Shown: positions 26,990 through 36,741 of the stretch, piece after piece
How the letters are laid out: each line of letters opens with the position of its first letter
Position numbering within the stretch: position 1 is the first letter of the stretch
Virus record (IMG/VR): IMGVR_UViG_3300026484_000236
Location: 103,009 to 167,008 of that record
Reading direction: 5' to 3' (one strand)
Origin: a virus
DNA: 64,000 nucleotides
Program-made: the position numbers and the translations under genes
Notes under the pieces: model-generated
Told to the model about the DNA's origin: nothing
What the model saw: the letters and a program-made list of their open reading frames with translations, nothing else
The model's database searches: none

Positions 26990-28789
26990 ATGGAAATTAA
27001 AAAAATATTTACTAGTACTGGGTTAAATGGAATAAAAGAATTAACTTTTAAAAATTTAACCAATGATAGTTCTGGTAAATCGGGAACTGGTATAAATTTA
27101 ATATATTTTACGAATGTTACTAGTATTAATTATTCTTCAGATGAAAACAATATTAATGGTTTATCTTTCCTTGCTCATGCTAAAAATAAAACATATTTTA
27201 ATTCATTTATTATTCCCCCATCATTCGTATTTTATAATCATAGAGTAAGTACCCTAAAATATTCTAAATTTTTTAAAACGACCATTGCTAAAAAAAGTAT
27301 TTCTGGAAGAGTACTTAAAACTATTCCTTTAACCAAAACTGAAATTCTTCAAAAAAGTTCTTTTTATGATTTAACTTCATTAGGTGAATCTTTTAAAACG
27401 GTTTCTGGTATTTCAGAAATTAAAGCTATTAATGAATTCATGAATCTTTTATTAAGTATAATAAAAGAATATCATAAAACTTTTTATAAAAAAGATACTT
27501 ATTTATTATTAGAAACTGATTATGATAATAAAGAAATTTTAGATATGTTCTTAAAATTTTATCGTATTAAAAATACCTTAATTGATTTAACTAGTATTCC
27601 ACATTTTAAAGGAATTATGGTTAAAGTTAAAAATAACTATTATCCATTGACCGAAATAAAAACTTCATTGAATGGAGATAACTTAGTTATTAATCTTCAA
27701 GCATTGAATAAAATAAATAAAATGCTTTTAGAAGAACATAAAAAAGATTTATTAAGCGCTGGTCTTAATTTAGATGAAGATGTAGAAGATGTAAAAGATG
27801 TAAAAGATGTAAAAGATGTAAAAGAAATTAAAGTATTTGATGGAACTAAAATTAAATCTAAAGATAAAACTTTAAAAATTAAAGAAGAACTTTTAGATAA
27901 ATTTACAGAAGTTAAAGAACTTAATAAAGGTATTAAAGATCCAAAAGCAGATATTAAAATAAATAATATTTTAAATCAAGCAAATGAAATTATTACAAAA
28001 AATACTTCTAAATCGTCTGGAAATGAAAATACTAAAAAAGATAGTTTACATCATGATAAAATTTTAAATGATTTGGAGAAAGATCCTAAATTTGCTAAGT
28101 ATTTAAAAGAAGTACAAATGCTTAAAGATATTAATTTTAAATTTAATGGTAGTATTAAAGTACAACGAGCTAATCTTCCTAAAAATTTATATTATGATCC
28201 AATTAAAGCTACTGGTATAGAAACTTATACTAGTTATAATAAGCAGCAAACTGAGTTTAATGAAGTACTTGATGAGGCAATGTTTGATTTATTTAAATCT
28301 TTAGAAATTGATAAAGATGCTGGTCTAAAAGTACAAGATGTTAAAATATATTTTGAAGATAATATCAAAAATAGATTTAAAATATATAAAGTTAAATTAA
28401 AGAATACTAAATTTGGTTACGAAAAACCTTATGAAATTCAATTAAAAGTACCTTATCCAAGTCATGGTAAATACATTAAATTAGATTCTAATAAGTACAT
28501 AATGATTAATCAATTATTCCCTTATCCTATTTTAAAAATTCAACCAAATACAGTAAGAATATATACTCACTTTAGTACTGCAGCCGTAGAACTTAAAGGT
28601 AGTAATGTTAATCTTGGTACTAATGATTTAAATAGAATTAAAGATGCTTTTTTAATTAATCTTACGGAAGCTAAACTTAAAGTAAAAACACAAGATTTAG
28701 ACGATCAAAAAGTACAACGTATTAAAGATAAATATAATTTACCTTCTGATTTAAACGATAAATTATTTACTAATATCGAAATTGGTTAA
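26990..28789 (+). CDS. Large unknown virion-region protein
   Basis: 599 aa. Beta-type N-terminal domain (1-250), a charged linker with a 9-nt DNA repeat (Asp-Val-Lys four to five times, 27779-27824), a Lys-rich helical region (280-380), and a second folded part (PYEIQLKVPYPSHGKYIKL, YIMINQLFPYPILKIQPN). The second part reads like a domain found in large phage structural proteins, but I cannot name the family. Confidence 0.5.
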   Translation: MEIKKIFTSTGLNGIKELTFKNLTNDSSGKSGTGINLIYFTNVTSINYSSDENNINGLSFLAHAKNKTYFNSFIIPPSFVFYNHRVSTLKYSKFFKTTIAKKSISGRVLKTIPLTKTEILQKSSFYDLTSLGESFKTVSGISEIKAINEFMNLLLSIIKEYHKTFYKKDTYLLLETDYDNKEILDMFLKFYRIKNTLIDLTSIPHFKGIMVKVKNNYYPLTEIKTSLNGDNLVINLQALNKINKMLLEEHKKDLLSAGLNLDEDVEDVKDVKDVKDVKEIKVFDGTKIKSKDKTLKIKEELLDKFTEVKELNKGIKDPKADIKINNILNQANEIITKNTSKSSGNENTKKDSLHHDKILNDLEKDPKFAKYLKEVQMLKDINFKFNGSIKVQRANLPKNLYYDPIKATGIETYTSYNKQQTEFNEVLDEAMFDLFKSLEIDKDAGLKVQDVKIYFEDNIKNRFKIYKVKLKNTKFGYEKPYEIQLKVPYPSHGKYIKLDSNKYIMINQLFPYPILKIQPNTVRIYTHFSTAAVELKGSNVNLGTNDLNRIKDAFLINLTEAKLKVKTQDLDDQKVQRIKDKYNLPSDLNDKLFTNIEIG

Positions 28790-28798
28790 GGGGTTATT

Positions 28799-29251
28799 AT
28801 GGATTTTAATATAAAAACAAAATATGAATTTCAAGACGATGAAGAAATTCAAATAATACGAACCAATGTATTCAAAAATCGCGAAGAAGATCCAATTCCT
28901 TATTTTTTTATAAGGAATCATTTAGATACTAAAAATTATAGAATAAGTATTTCATTCGAGCATCTTAATAAAAATTTTGGATTGGATATAGGAATTATTA
29001 GAGATTTTACAAAATTGAATTTAAATATAAATGAACTTACTGAATTTTTATCGTACTTTGAACAAGTTCAAAGTACTGAAACAAATACAACTTTTATTAA
29101 TATTTCTAATTATACATCTAAAGCTTATCCAGATACAAGTATATTTATTATTTCTAAAACATTTAATAATGTATCTGCTGAAACAGTTGTATATTTTTCT
29201 AAAGACTTTTCTAATATAAATTTATTTTTAGAAAATTTAAAAGGAGAATAA
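28799..29251 (+). CDS. Unknown small virion-region protein
   Basis: 150 aa, no recognised family; acidic and beta-rich. Placed 1 nt before the next gene with an AAAGGAGAATA site shared across the junction, so both are co-translated. Confidence 0.5.
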   Translation: MDFNIKTKYEFQDDEEIQIIRTNVFKNREEDPIPYFFIRNHLDTKNYRISISFEHLNKNFGLDIGIIRDFTKLNLNINELTEFLSYFEQVQSTETNTTFINISNYTSKAYPDTSIFIISKTFNNVSAETVVYFSKDFSNINLFLENLKGE

Positions 29252-29252
29252 T

Positions 29253-30956
29253 ATGGCTAATTTAGGAGTAGAGTTTGATGATATTGGTCAAGTTACTTAT
29301 ACTGAAGAAGATATTGCTAACTTAAAAAATATTAGTAAAAAAATTAAAGATGATAATCAAAGTGAAATAAATCCTTTTACCGGTAAAGCGAATGCTTTAA
29401 ATCTTCCTATTAATGATGAAGATTTGCCAGAAGAATCTTTACCAGAAGAAATTTTAGAAAAGATAGATGAATATATTAATCCTGATAATAACGAAGAAGT
29501 TCGAGGAATAAATGATGTAAATTTATTTGATAATTATCATAACTTTTATATAAACTTTTTTAAGTACCTAAAATATTTTTTAGGTACCCATTTAACAAAA
29601 GGTTATAAATCACGAACTGGTCAAGTACAATACATTAAAAACTTTTCATTTAATTATGGTTCTCGGATTATGTCTTCATTTGATTATTATGATGGAGCAT
29701 CATATGAATTACCGTTTGCTAAAATTAATTTAATAGATGTACGTCCAATGGATAACGTTCAGTATGTATCTAGACAGAGTCTTGGTAAAACTCCAGCTAA
29801 TAATATTATTATAGCCGAGAATGAAGATTTAGACGAAGTTATTTTTACTTCAGTACAATATAATTATATTAATATATCAGTTGAATTATCATTAGAAAGT
29901 TCAGCCGAGATGCTAGATTATATTAGTAATATAAATACGCATATACCTCTTAATTATACCGTATATACCCCAAAATATTATAACTATATAAATATTTCTA
30001 GTGTAACTAAAACTTGGAAAAAAGAACATACCTATTATGGGTTAAATATCATACCAAGTAATACTTATAGTAATAAATTATATACTTATGGTAAATTAGA
30101 ATTTGAACCATCTATGGAACTTACAAACGTTTCTCAAACTGTTTCTAAAGAAACTAACGAAAATATTTTAAATTTAGATTTTATATTTGGATTAACTATT
30201 CCTACAAATGTTTATAAAAAAACTAAAATAGGAATACATAAAATTACTACAGATATCGATTTAAAATTAAATAATGGTATTATTAATAAATTACCACTTT
30301 TGAATACTTTAACGGCCGAAAGTTTTATCGATATAGAAAGCGATGATCTTTTAAAAATAGGTTCTAAATCAGCTACGATCAAAGAAACTATTATTCTGGA
30401 TTCACAAAATCTTTTAATACATAGTCCATATAAAATATTATCTTTTGGAACTGAAATTAATTTCGGAACTATTTTACAAAATAATTATAATGGTATTGGA
30501 TTTTGGAAAAAAAGAATATACACCGATTTATTAACATTAACCGATAATACAAATATAGAAAAATTTGTACCATTGAATTATTTATTTACTGAAAAAGCTA
30601 AAAAAGATTTAACATTTGAAACGATTATAATAAAACAAGATTCGACAAAAACTATGGAAGAGAATATAGATATTCTTTTTAATGGTGGTATTTTTAACGA
30701 AGTTGAATTTCCAGGAATTTATTCTTGGTATAATAATATGTATAATGAATTAACTACTAATAAGGTATTTAGATTTTGTATTATACCAGTAAGTAATTTG
30801 GATGATAACAATATCTTAGAAGAAAACGCAAAACTGGAAACCTTTCCAGAAGGTACAAATTTTCATTATTTAATTAAAAGTAAATACATCTTGGCCGAAG
30901 CCGATGAAATAGATAATCCGCAAGATTATTATAACAGTATTTTACTTTATAACTAA
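29253..30956 (+). CDS. Probable tail/baseplate structural protein
   Basis: 567 aa. Acidic, low-complexity first 90 residues, then long alternating beta segments rich in Tyr and Asn (YGSRIMSSFDYYDGASYELP, INLIDVRPMDNVQYVSR) typical of large-phage tail or baseplate proteins. No named family recognised. Last gene before the A/B leader-gene block. Confidence 0.45.
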   Translation: MANLGVEFDDIGQVTYTEEDIANLKNISKKIKDDNQSEINPFTGKANALNLPINDEDLPEESLPEEILEKIDEYINPDNNEEVRGINDVNLFDNYHNFYINFFKYLKYFLGTHLTKGYKSRTGQVQYIKNFSFNYGSRIMSSFDYYDGASYELPFAKINLIDVRPMDNVQYVSRQSLGKTPANNIIIAENEDLDEVIFTSVQYNYINISVELSLESSAEMLDYISNINTHIPLNYTVYTPKYYNYINISSVTKTWKKEHTYYGLNIIPSNTYSNKLYTYGKLEFEPSMELTNVSQTVSKETNENILNLDFIFGLTIPTNVYKKTKIGIHKITTDIDLKLNNGIINKLPLLNTLTAESFIDIESDDLLKIGSKSATIKETIILDSQNLLIHSPYKILSFGTEINFGTILQNNYNGIGFWKKRIYTDLLTLTDNTNIEKFVPLNYLFTEKAKKDLTFETIIIKQDSTKTMEENIDILFNGGIFNEVEFPGIYSWYNNMYNELTTNKVFRFCIIPVSNLDDNNILEENAKLETFPEGTNFHYLIKSKYILAEADEIDNPQDYYNSILLYN

Positions 30957-30983
30957 AAATAGAAATAAGTTATAAATTATAGT

Positions 30984-31005
30984 AATATACTTCACGTGAA
31001 ATATA
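30984..31005. repeat. CACGTG-centred palindrome
   Basis: ATATACTTCACGTGAAATATAT, an inverted repeat with one mismatched pair, 28 nt before the gene at 31033. Shares the CACGTG centre with the palindrome at 36841. Possible operator. Confidence 0.4.
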
Positions 31006-31032
31006 TTTCTAAAAAAATTAGGAGAAATTCTT

Positions 31033-31470
31033 ATGGAATTAAAAACAATTATGTCTCAAGAAGTAGCATCAGTACTTGAAGAAGCTACTGGAATAGTTAC
31101 GAATAGACTAGTAATGGAATCATTACTTAAAAACGGAAAAGTTACTATTGAAGAAGCTACATTTTTAAATAAATTAGCATCAGAAGTTATTACAGAAGCG
31201 GCTGAGGATTTTATCCCAGATTCAATCGAAGTACCAGATGTTGTTGAAGAAAGTACTAAAGCTGAACCAGCTCAAGAACAAGCTCCAACAATTGAAGAAG
31301 GTGCTCAAGAACAAGCTCCAACAATTGAAGAAAGTGCTCAAGTTGTAGAAGAAAGTACTTCGGTAGTAGAAGAAAGTACTCCGGTAGTAGAAGCTGCAGA
31401 ACCAACTCAAAAAGAAGAACTTACAGAATCTGAAGCAATTGTTAATAACCTTATTAACAAACTTTTCTAG
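31033..31470 (+). CDS. Leader-bearing acidic protein A1
   Basis: 145 aa, very acidic with Glu/Ser/Val repeats (EEGAQEQAPTIEE, VVEESTS). The N-terminus has SVLEEATG (L-x-E followed by A), a gp21-type site. Paralogue of A2 at 33404: both have NGxVTxEEAxFLNKLAxE and end in ESEaI..N.L. The low-complexity middle uses repeated DNA words and expands easily. Probably a packaged or assembly protein. Confidence 0.5.
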   Translation: MELKTIMSQEVASVLEEATGIVTNRLVMESLLKNGKVTIEEATFLNKLASEVITEAAEDFIPDSIEVPDVVEESTKAEPAQEQAPTIEEGAQEQAPTIEESAQVVEESTSVVEESTPVVEAAEPTQKEELTESEAIVNNLINKLF

Positions 31471-31479
31471 GAGAATAAA

Positions 31480-32034
31480 ATGGCATTATTAAATAAAGTA
31501 ATCGAAAATAAAAGAGATGAATATATGATCAGTGTACTTGAAGAAGGTACAACTGAATTAGAATCATTAAAAACTAAAAAATATCTTACTGAGAATCTTC
31601 ACCTGATTGGAAAGATCCTTATGGAAGAAGGTGTAGTGGATGCGGCCAAAGCTAACTTATCTAATAACTGGGGCAAATATGCTGCAGGTGCTGGTGCTTT
31701 AGGTGCTGGTGCTTTAGCTTATGATAATCGTGATACTATTCATGATTATTTATCAGGAGCTTCAGCTAATCCAACGGATTATTTAAATAAAGGTGAAGTA
31801 ACTCCAGAAGGCGAAGTAATTACTCAACCAGTTCCTATTAATAATCAATCTGATGTTGTAGGTACTAATGGAATGAGTCCAGACGAAGCAGCTAAATTAC
31901 GTAATATCCAAGCTCAACAAACATTACAAACAAGTGGTGAAGTTACTACTAATGTTGGTAGTCCAGACAATGTTGTTTCAGGTACAGCAATGAATACTTT
32001 AAATAAAGTTAATCCAAACGTTTATCCTAGATAA
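31480..32034 (+). CDS. Leader-bearing glycine-zipper protein B1
   Basis: 184 aa. Shares with B2 (32844) the N-terminal module ENKRDEY-x-I-x-VLEEGTTELESL, which holds L-E-E before Gly, and a second E-E-G site (ILMEEG). Hydrophobic Gly/Ala segment at about 66-80 (YAAGAGALGAGALAY). Followed by a hairpin-CCTGTC terminator. Internal head protein role is inferred. Confidence 0.5.
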   Translation: MALLNKVIENKRDEYMISVLEEGTTELESLKTKKYLTENLHLIGKILMEEGVVDAAKANLSNNWGKYAAGAGALGAGALAYDNRDTIHDYLSGASANPTDYLNKGEVTPEGEVITQPVPINNQSDVVGTNGMSPDEAAKLRNIQAQQTLQTSGEVTTNVGSPDNVVSGTAMNTLNKVNPNVYPR

Positions 32035-32041
32035 TCAAATA

Positions 32042-32078
32042 AATTAACCTCCCCCGATGGGGAGGTTAATTTCCTGTC
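32042..32078 (+). terminator. Hairpin-CCTGTC terminator
   Basis: 13-bp stem AATTAACCTCCCC around CGAT, then TT and CCTGTC. Unusually G+C-rich stem for this genome; lies 8 nt after a stop codon. Confidence 0.8.
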
Positions 32079-32097
32079 TGTAATATAAGGAAATATT

Positions 32098-32823
32098 TTG
32101 AAAAAAAGAAAAAATATAAAAGAACACCTTAAAGATTTTCAAAAAGTTCATTTTGATAAATATAATTACTTAAATTCATTACAAGAATATAAAAATATTA
32201 AATATTTAAATACGAGTACTAAAATAAAAATAATTTGTCCGGAACATGGGGAATTTTTACAAACTATTAATATGCACAAACATGGCAATGGCTGTCCAAA
32301 ATGCCATAAACTTAGTAAAAAAAAACCTTTAAAAAATTTAAAGGAACATATTAATGATTTTAAAAAAGCTCATAATAATAAGTATAATTATTCAAAAATT
32401 ATTTTTAAAAATACAAATACTAAAATAGAAATAATTTGTCCAAAGCATGGAAGTTTTTTTCAAACTCCAAATATGCATAAATTAGGTTCTGGATGTCCAA
32501 AATGTAAAGAATCTAAAGGTGAACGAAAAATTAGAGAATTTCTAGAAGAGAATAATATTAAGTACTCTCAAGAAGTTAAACTCTTTGAGAATTATAGATT
32601 TGATTTTTATTTAGAAGATTTAAATACTGTCATTGAGTATGATGGTAAACAGCATTCTGAACCAGTTGAATATTTTGGTGGTTTAGAAGGATTCTTAAAA
32701 ACTCAAGAACGTGATAGAATTAAAGAAAAATTTCTTAAAGAAAACAATATAGAACTTTTAAGAATAAATTATAAAGAATTTAATAATATTTTAACTATAT
32801 TAACGAACATAACAAAAACTTAA
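32098..32823 (+). CDS. Zinc-repeat/Vsr-type homing endonuclease, copy 2
   Basis: 241 aa, TTG start supported by AAGGAAA. Two of the C-x2-H ... G-C-P-K-C repeats instead of three, then the same nuclease domain as copy 1. Seven mismatches in 203 nt between 24170-24372 and 32509-32711 show recent exchange or duplication, while the N-terminal repeats have diverged. Sits behind its own terminator between B1 and B2, as expected for an invading gene. Confidence 0.75.
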   Translation: MKKRKNIKEHLKDFQKVHFDKYNYLNSLQEYKNIKYLNTSTKIKIICPEHGEFLQTINMHKHGNGCPKCHKLSKKKPLKNLKEHINDFKKAHNNKYNYSKIIFKNTNTKIEIICPKHGSFFQTPNMHKLGSGCPKCKESKGERKIREFLEENNIKYSQEVKLFENYRFDFYLEDLNTVIEYDGKQHSEPVEYFGGLEGFLKTQERDRIKEKFLKENNIELLRINYKEFNNILTILTNITKT

Positions 32824-32843
32824 TTAAAAACTAAGGAAATATT

Positions 32844-33404
32844 ATGACATTAGAAATAATTTTAGAAAATAAAAGAGATGAATATTTAATTCAAGTACTT
32901 GAAGAAGGTACAACTGAATTAGAATCATTAAAAACTAAAAAATATCTTACTGAGAATTTAAACTTAATTGAAAAAATTCTCGTTGAAGAAGGATTATTAG
33001 ATACTTTGAAAAATCATGGTGGTAAAATTGCTACTGGTGTTGGTCTTGGAGCAGCTGCTGCTTATGGAATGGATCATTCGGATGAAGTAAAAGATGCTTT
33101 ACATACTGGTATGGATAAAGCTAAAGAAATGTATCACGGAGCTACTGATAATAAACCAGAAACTACTGATAATAAACCAGAAACTACTGATAATAAACCA
33201 GCTACTCCAGCTGTGGATAAAAATTCAACGGGATATAAACAGACTCATATTACAGATGACCAAGGGTCAAGCAAGTACATGAAAAAATTAGGAGTTACTG
33301 ATAAAACTTCTTTAGAAGCTTATAATAAAGCTCATCCAGGACATAAAGATTTTTCAATGGGTAACAACTTTGTAAAAAATTTATCTAAAAAGGCAGTATT
33401 ATAA
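32844..33404 (+). CDS. Leader-bearing glycine-zipper protein B2
   Basis: 186 aa. Paralogue of B1: 63 nt (32895-32957) are identical to 31534-31596. L-E-E-G site and LVEEG; Gly/Ala segment at about 61-74 (KIATGVGLGAAAAYG). Three tandem DNKPETT units (21-nt DNA repeat near 33146-33196) follow. Stop codon overlaps the next ATG by 1 nt. Confidence 0.5.
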   Translation: MTLEIILENKRDEYLIQVLEEGTTELESLKTKKYLTENLNLIEKILVEEGLLDTLKNHGGKIATGVGLGAAAAYGMDHSDEVKDALHTGMDKAKEMYHGATDNKPETTDNKPETTDNKPATPAVDKNSTGYKQTHITDDQGSSKYMKKLGVTDKTSLEAYNKAHPGHKDFSMGNNFVKNLSKKAVL

Positions 33405-33793
33405 TGAAAATTTTAGAAGAATCAATTAATTATATGACAACTAGATTAATTAACTTTAATTTACAAAAAAATGGTTCTGTTACATTAGAAGAAGCTAAGT
33501 TCTTAAATAAACTAGCTACTGAAATTCTATTAGAAGCAGTTAATGAAATGGGGGAAGAACTTCCAGATACGGATAAAGTACTTACAGATGAACAAGGAAA
33601 TGAATTTCTTTATAATCCAGTTACTGGTGAATTAAATCCAGTAGATACTCCCGAACCAGAAACTACTCAAGATGGTTTAGGTGAACCTCAAGAAACTCCA
33701 GATCAGGTTATGCCAGCTGAAGGTATGGTCCCAGAAATTGGTGAAGGTTTTACAGAATCGGAAATTATAGCAAATAGATTATTAAGTTTATAA
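33404..33793 (+). CDS. Leader-bearing acidic protein A2
   Basis: 129 aa. Begins MKILEESINY, i.e. L-E-E before Ser at the extreme N-terminus. Shares NGSVTLEEAKFLNKLATE and the end FTESEIIANRLL with A1. Middle is Pro/Glu-rich (PEPETTQDGLGEPQETP). Order A1-B1-endonuclease-B2-A2 suggests duplication around the inserted endonuclease. Confidence 0.5.
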   Translation: MKILEESINYMTTRLINFNLQKNGSVTLEEAKFLNKLATEILLEAVNEMGEELPDTDKVLTDEQGNEFLYNPVTGELNPVDTPEPETTQDGLGEPQETPDQVMPAEGMVPEIGEGFTESEIIANRLLSL

Positions 33794-33802
33794 GGATTAA
33801 AT

Positions 33803-34471
33803 ATGCGAAGTGTGTTGGAGAAATCTTATAATAATCCTTTATCTTCTCCAACAATGTTCAAAGATATTACTAAACGTATAACCGAACATAATGTTGCGAA
33901 TAAAGATAAAGGAACAGCATTTGATAAAACATCTGTAAATAGTGTTCAAAGTGAAGTTTCAGATCCTTTGGCTCATATGAGAAGCGATGTTCAAAGCGCT
34001 GAAAAAAACGTTCTTCGTGGTTCTAAAACGGTATTTACTAATTTAAAAAGAAATGATGAACATAATGTTAATTCAATTATTGATAAATTAGGAGCTGGTA
34101 AAAGTACTCCAAGTTCTTCTATATTTGAAGAAACTGCTTTACCAAGAGTTTTTAATCTTTTTGAAGAAAGAGCTTTTGGAGAAGAAGTTAAACCAACTCC
34201 AGGAATTAAACATCAAACGGATGGAATAATTGGAGAAAAAAAAGTTAATACTACTGGTTTACATGGAACCAAAATGTCTCAGAAAAATCAAGATAATGGT
34301 TTAAAAGTAAATAGATATTTAAATAATGCTAAAACTGGAAACTTAACTCAAGCAGGTACTCCTAGAATAAATAGAGAATTGGATTGTTCCAATCCAATGA
34401 ATTTAAATCACGTTAAATGTAGAAGTAAAGATAATACTAAATTACGACCAGAAATAAAACCTATTGGATAA
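33803..34471 (+). CDS. Unknown basic, disordered protein
   Basis: 222 aa, rich in Lys, Asn, Ser and Thr, no hydrophobic core; MRSVLEKS at the start resembles the leader of its neighbours but lacks the final E-[S/A/G]. NLFEERAF at about 117-124 could be an internal processing site. Could bind DNA in the head; no family recognised. Confidence 0.45.
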   Translation: MRSVLEKSYNNPLSSPTMFKDITKRITEHNVANKDKGTAFDKTSVNSVQSEVSDPLAHMRSDVQSAEKNVLRGSKTVFTNLKRNDEHNVNSIIDKLGAGKSTPSSSIFEETALPRVFNLFEERAFGEEVKPTPGIKHQTDGIIGEKKVNTTGLHGTKMSQKNQDNGLKVNRYLNNAKTGNLTQAGTPRINRELDCSNPMNLNHVKCRSKDNTKLRPEIKPIG

Positions 34472-34492
34472 TTCCAATAGGTTTCTCCTGTC
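34457..34492 (+). terminator. Hairpin-CCTGTC terminator
   Basis: 12-bp stem AAACCTATTGGA around TAAT, then CT and CCTGTC. Left arm overlaps the stop codon region of the preceding gene. Confidence 0.78.
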
Positions 34493-34541
34493 TTTTAACA
34501 AAGAACTAAATAATATAAAAACCAAAGATTAAAGGAATACT

Positions 34542-34862
34542 ATGATCACGTATGATGCTCCCACTAGGATTGATCCAGATAATCAAGTCATAAATAATCT
34601 TGTTGATGCTAAGCCTTTCTTACTAAAACAATTATTGGTATCAGAACAATTTTTATTTGATAATTGTATAGTACTCCCATATCGAGCTAAATATAATAAA
34701 AGACCTGATTTAGTAGCACATGAACAGTATGGAATTATGGCTTATTATCCAATAATACTTTTTGCTAATAACGTCGGAAGTTTATTTCAATTTAATCAGG
34801 ATAATTTAAATAATCGAATACTTGTACCAAATATAGAATTTGTGCAAAAATATTTAATATAA
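34542..34862 (+). CDS. Possible baseplate-type small protein
   Basis: 106 aa. KPFLLKQLLVSEQFLFDN, IVLPYRAKYNKRPDLVAHEQ and YGIMAYYPIILFANN resemble the short gp53-like/LysM-like baseplate proteins in which a strand pair is followed by YG...w..I...N. Weak match by eye only. Confidence 0.35.
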   Translation: MITYDAPTRIDPDNQVINNLVDAKPFLLKQLLVSEQFLFDNCIVLPYRAKYNKRPDLVAHEQYGIMAYYPIILFANNVGSLFQFNQDNLNNRILVPNIEFVQKYLI

Positions 34863-34871
34863 AGGAACAAT

Positions 34872-36164
34872 ATGAATATGACCAACACTAACACCTCTGG
34901 TAGTTTAAAAGAATCTCTTACTTCTAGAACAGATAAAGGAGTTTTAAACTCTACAAAACAATACTCTTATTTAAAAGATACTACTGTTTCAATGGGAATG
35001 AATTTAATACAAGATAAAGAATTTTATAAAGCGGTTAATGAAAAAATTAAAGTAGCTTTATCTAAATTCAGTACTTCTAAAAAAACTAAATTAGTTCATG
35101 AATTAATGATTAAAAATCAAATTGTATTTGGTCAAATCAATGTTGAAGTTCCAGTAGAAGTAATAGCAAAAGAAAATACACTACATAAAATTTTTATTAA
35201 TCCATTCGCTGTTCTTAATTATGGTGGAGCTGGAAGAATAGATCAATTTAAAAAAATCATTTACGATTTACAAAATACTCTTACTGCTATTAAAGGAACT
35301 AAAACTTTAATTACTTCCCAACAAGTACTTAAAATTGATTCTTTGGAAAAAGATAAAAAAGAATACATTGAAAAATTTATGGCAGAAATAGATTGGTTAA
35401 AATTAATTGATTTAGCTTATTTTGGATTATTACAATTCTATGCTTATAATGCTACAAATAAAAATAAACCAGAGAAAGTTAAAGTATATAAAACAACCGA
35501 AGATTTATTACTCAAACAACTTCGTAAAGTTCTTTCTAGAGTAGATTCTTCTCTTAAACCAGCTATTAAAACCGAAACGGAAGAGGATATTAAAACAGAG
35601 AAAGATATTAAAATTATTAAACTTAGATTAGCCGTCCAATTTATGATGTTAACTTATTTTTTACAAATGAGTACGAAAAGCGCTTTAGAAATTTTAAAAA
35701 ATAATAAAAGTGAATTTGTAAGAGTATCGTTAGATACTATTTTTCCAGAAGAAGATCCAGATTCTAAAAAAAATAGAACACCGTACGAAGATAATGCAAG
35801 ACACGAAAATATGATTTCTAAAGGTGAAGAATCTAAGGAATATTATGAAAAAGTAATGAAAGATTTTGCTAAGTTCAAACCAGAGAAATTTGAAGACATA
35901 ACAGAACTTTTAAAAATATTAGATATTTTAAACATTAGTACTTCAACACTTAAAACATTAATGATTCAAAATGTTGGAGAAAAAGAATATTATAATTATT
36001 ATACGTTCTTACCAAAACTTATAGCACTATTCTGTACTATGAATTATAATTCGCAATTGTTTCCAGAACTTTACGAAATAGATTCTAAACTTCAAAAACG
36101 TTTGGAAGAATTAGTACTTAATCAAAAATCGATGACAATTATTAAAGAAAATAAAATAATATAA
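34872..36164 (+). CDS. Unknown helical virion-region protein
   Basis: 430 aa, mostly helix, Lys-rich; folded N-terminal part (FGQINVEVPVEVIAKENT, NPFAVLNYGGAGRIDQF) and helical bundle to the end. No family recognised. Between a baseplate-like gene and a leader-bearing gene. Confidence 0.5.
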   Translation: MNMTNTNTSGSLKESLTSRTDKGVLNSTKQYSYLKDTTVSMGMNLIQDKEFYKAVNEKIKVALSKFSTSKKTKLVHELMIKNQIVFGQINVEVPVEVIAKENTLHKIFINPFAVLNYGGAGRIDQFKKIIYDLQNTLTAIKGTKTLITSQQVLKIDSLEKDKKEYIEKFMAEIDWLKLIDLAYFGLLQFYAYNATNKNKPEKVKVYKTTEDLLLKQLRKVLSRVDSSLKPAIKTETEEDIKTEKDIKIIKLRLAVQFMMLTYFLQMSTKSALEILKNNKSEFVRVSLDTIFPEEDPDSKKNRTPYEDNARHENMISKGEESKEYYEKVMKDFAKFKPEKFEDITELLKILDILNISTSTLKTLMIQNVGEKEYYNYYTFLPKLIALFCTMNYNSQLFPELYEIDSKLQKRLEELVLNQKSMTIIKENKII

Positions 36165-36183
36165 AATAAACAAGGAAAATAAA

Positions 36184-36660
36184 ATGATATTAGAAATAAA
36201 TAAAAACGTATTAGTTGAAGAAGCTGTATATATATTAGAAGAGTCTATAAAAGGTCGTGTTAAAAGCGCTTTAAAAAGTGCAGATCCTTTTAGAAATAAT
36301 TTAACGAAACATATCAAACGTTTACGTAAGTACAATAAAGATACTACTGGTTCAAGTAGAGTAAAATCGGAAAAAGATGGTTATACTAATAAAAGTATAA
36401 CGAATGTTTGGCCAGATCAAAATACTTTGCCAAGTAAAAATGGATCATTAAAACCAATAGGAAATTCCAAAGGTTTAAAACAAGCTACTATTAAAGAAAA
36501 GGTTGAAAACGTTTTAGGAAGAACTACAAATGATCCACAATCATTTCCAGGAACTATTTTAAAAACTCCAAATAGTCTTAAGAAAAAGAATGATGAAATA
36601 GATGAAAAAGATAGAAAACGTAGAGAAGAAAGTAAAAAAGGTAAAAAAGGAAGATTTTAA
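36184..36660 (+). CDS. Leader-bearing very basic protein, probable packaged protein
   Basis: 158 aa. N-terminus MILEINKNVLVEEAVYILEE followed by S: the fullest form of the shared leader, with L-E-E/S at residues 18-21. The rest is strongly basic and disordered (KGKKGRF end), as in phage internal DNA-binding proteins. It ends directly before a hairpin-CCTGTC element. Confidence 0.55.
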   Translation: MILEINKNVLVEEAVYILEESIKGRVKSALKSADPFRNNLTKHIKRLRKYNKDTTGSSRVKSEKDGYTNKSITNVWPDQNTLPSKNGSLKPIGNSKGLKQATIKEKVENVLGRTTNDPQSFPGTILKTPNSLKKKNDEIDEKDRKRREESKKGKKGRF

Positions 36661-36670
36661 AAACAATTTA

Positions 36671-36708
36671 ATTAACTTAGAGAATATTCTCTAAGTTAAT
36701 TTCCTGTC
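36671..36708 (+). terminator. Hairpin-CCTGTC terminator
   Basis: 13-bp stem ATTAACTTAGAGA around ATAT, then TT and CCTGTC, 11 nt after a stop codon. Confidence 0.8.
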
Positions 36709-36741
36709 TTTAAATGATATGACCAACCTAAATCATTCGAA

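Noticed and set aside
31222-31410. Minus-strand frame rich in Phe, Ser and Trp opposite A1
   Set aside because: Mirror of the Glu/Ser repeats of the plus-strand gene; no start site support.
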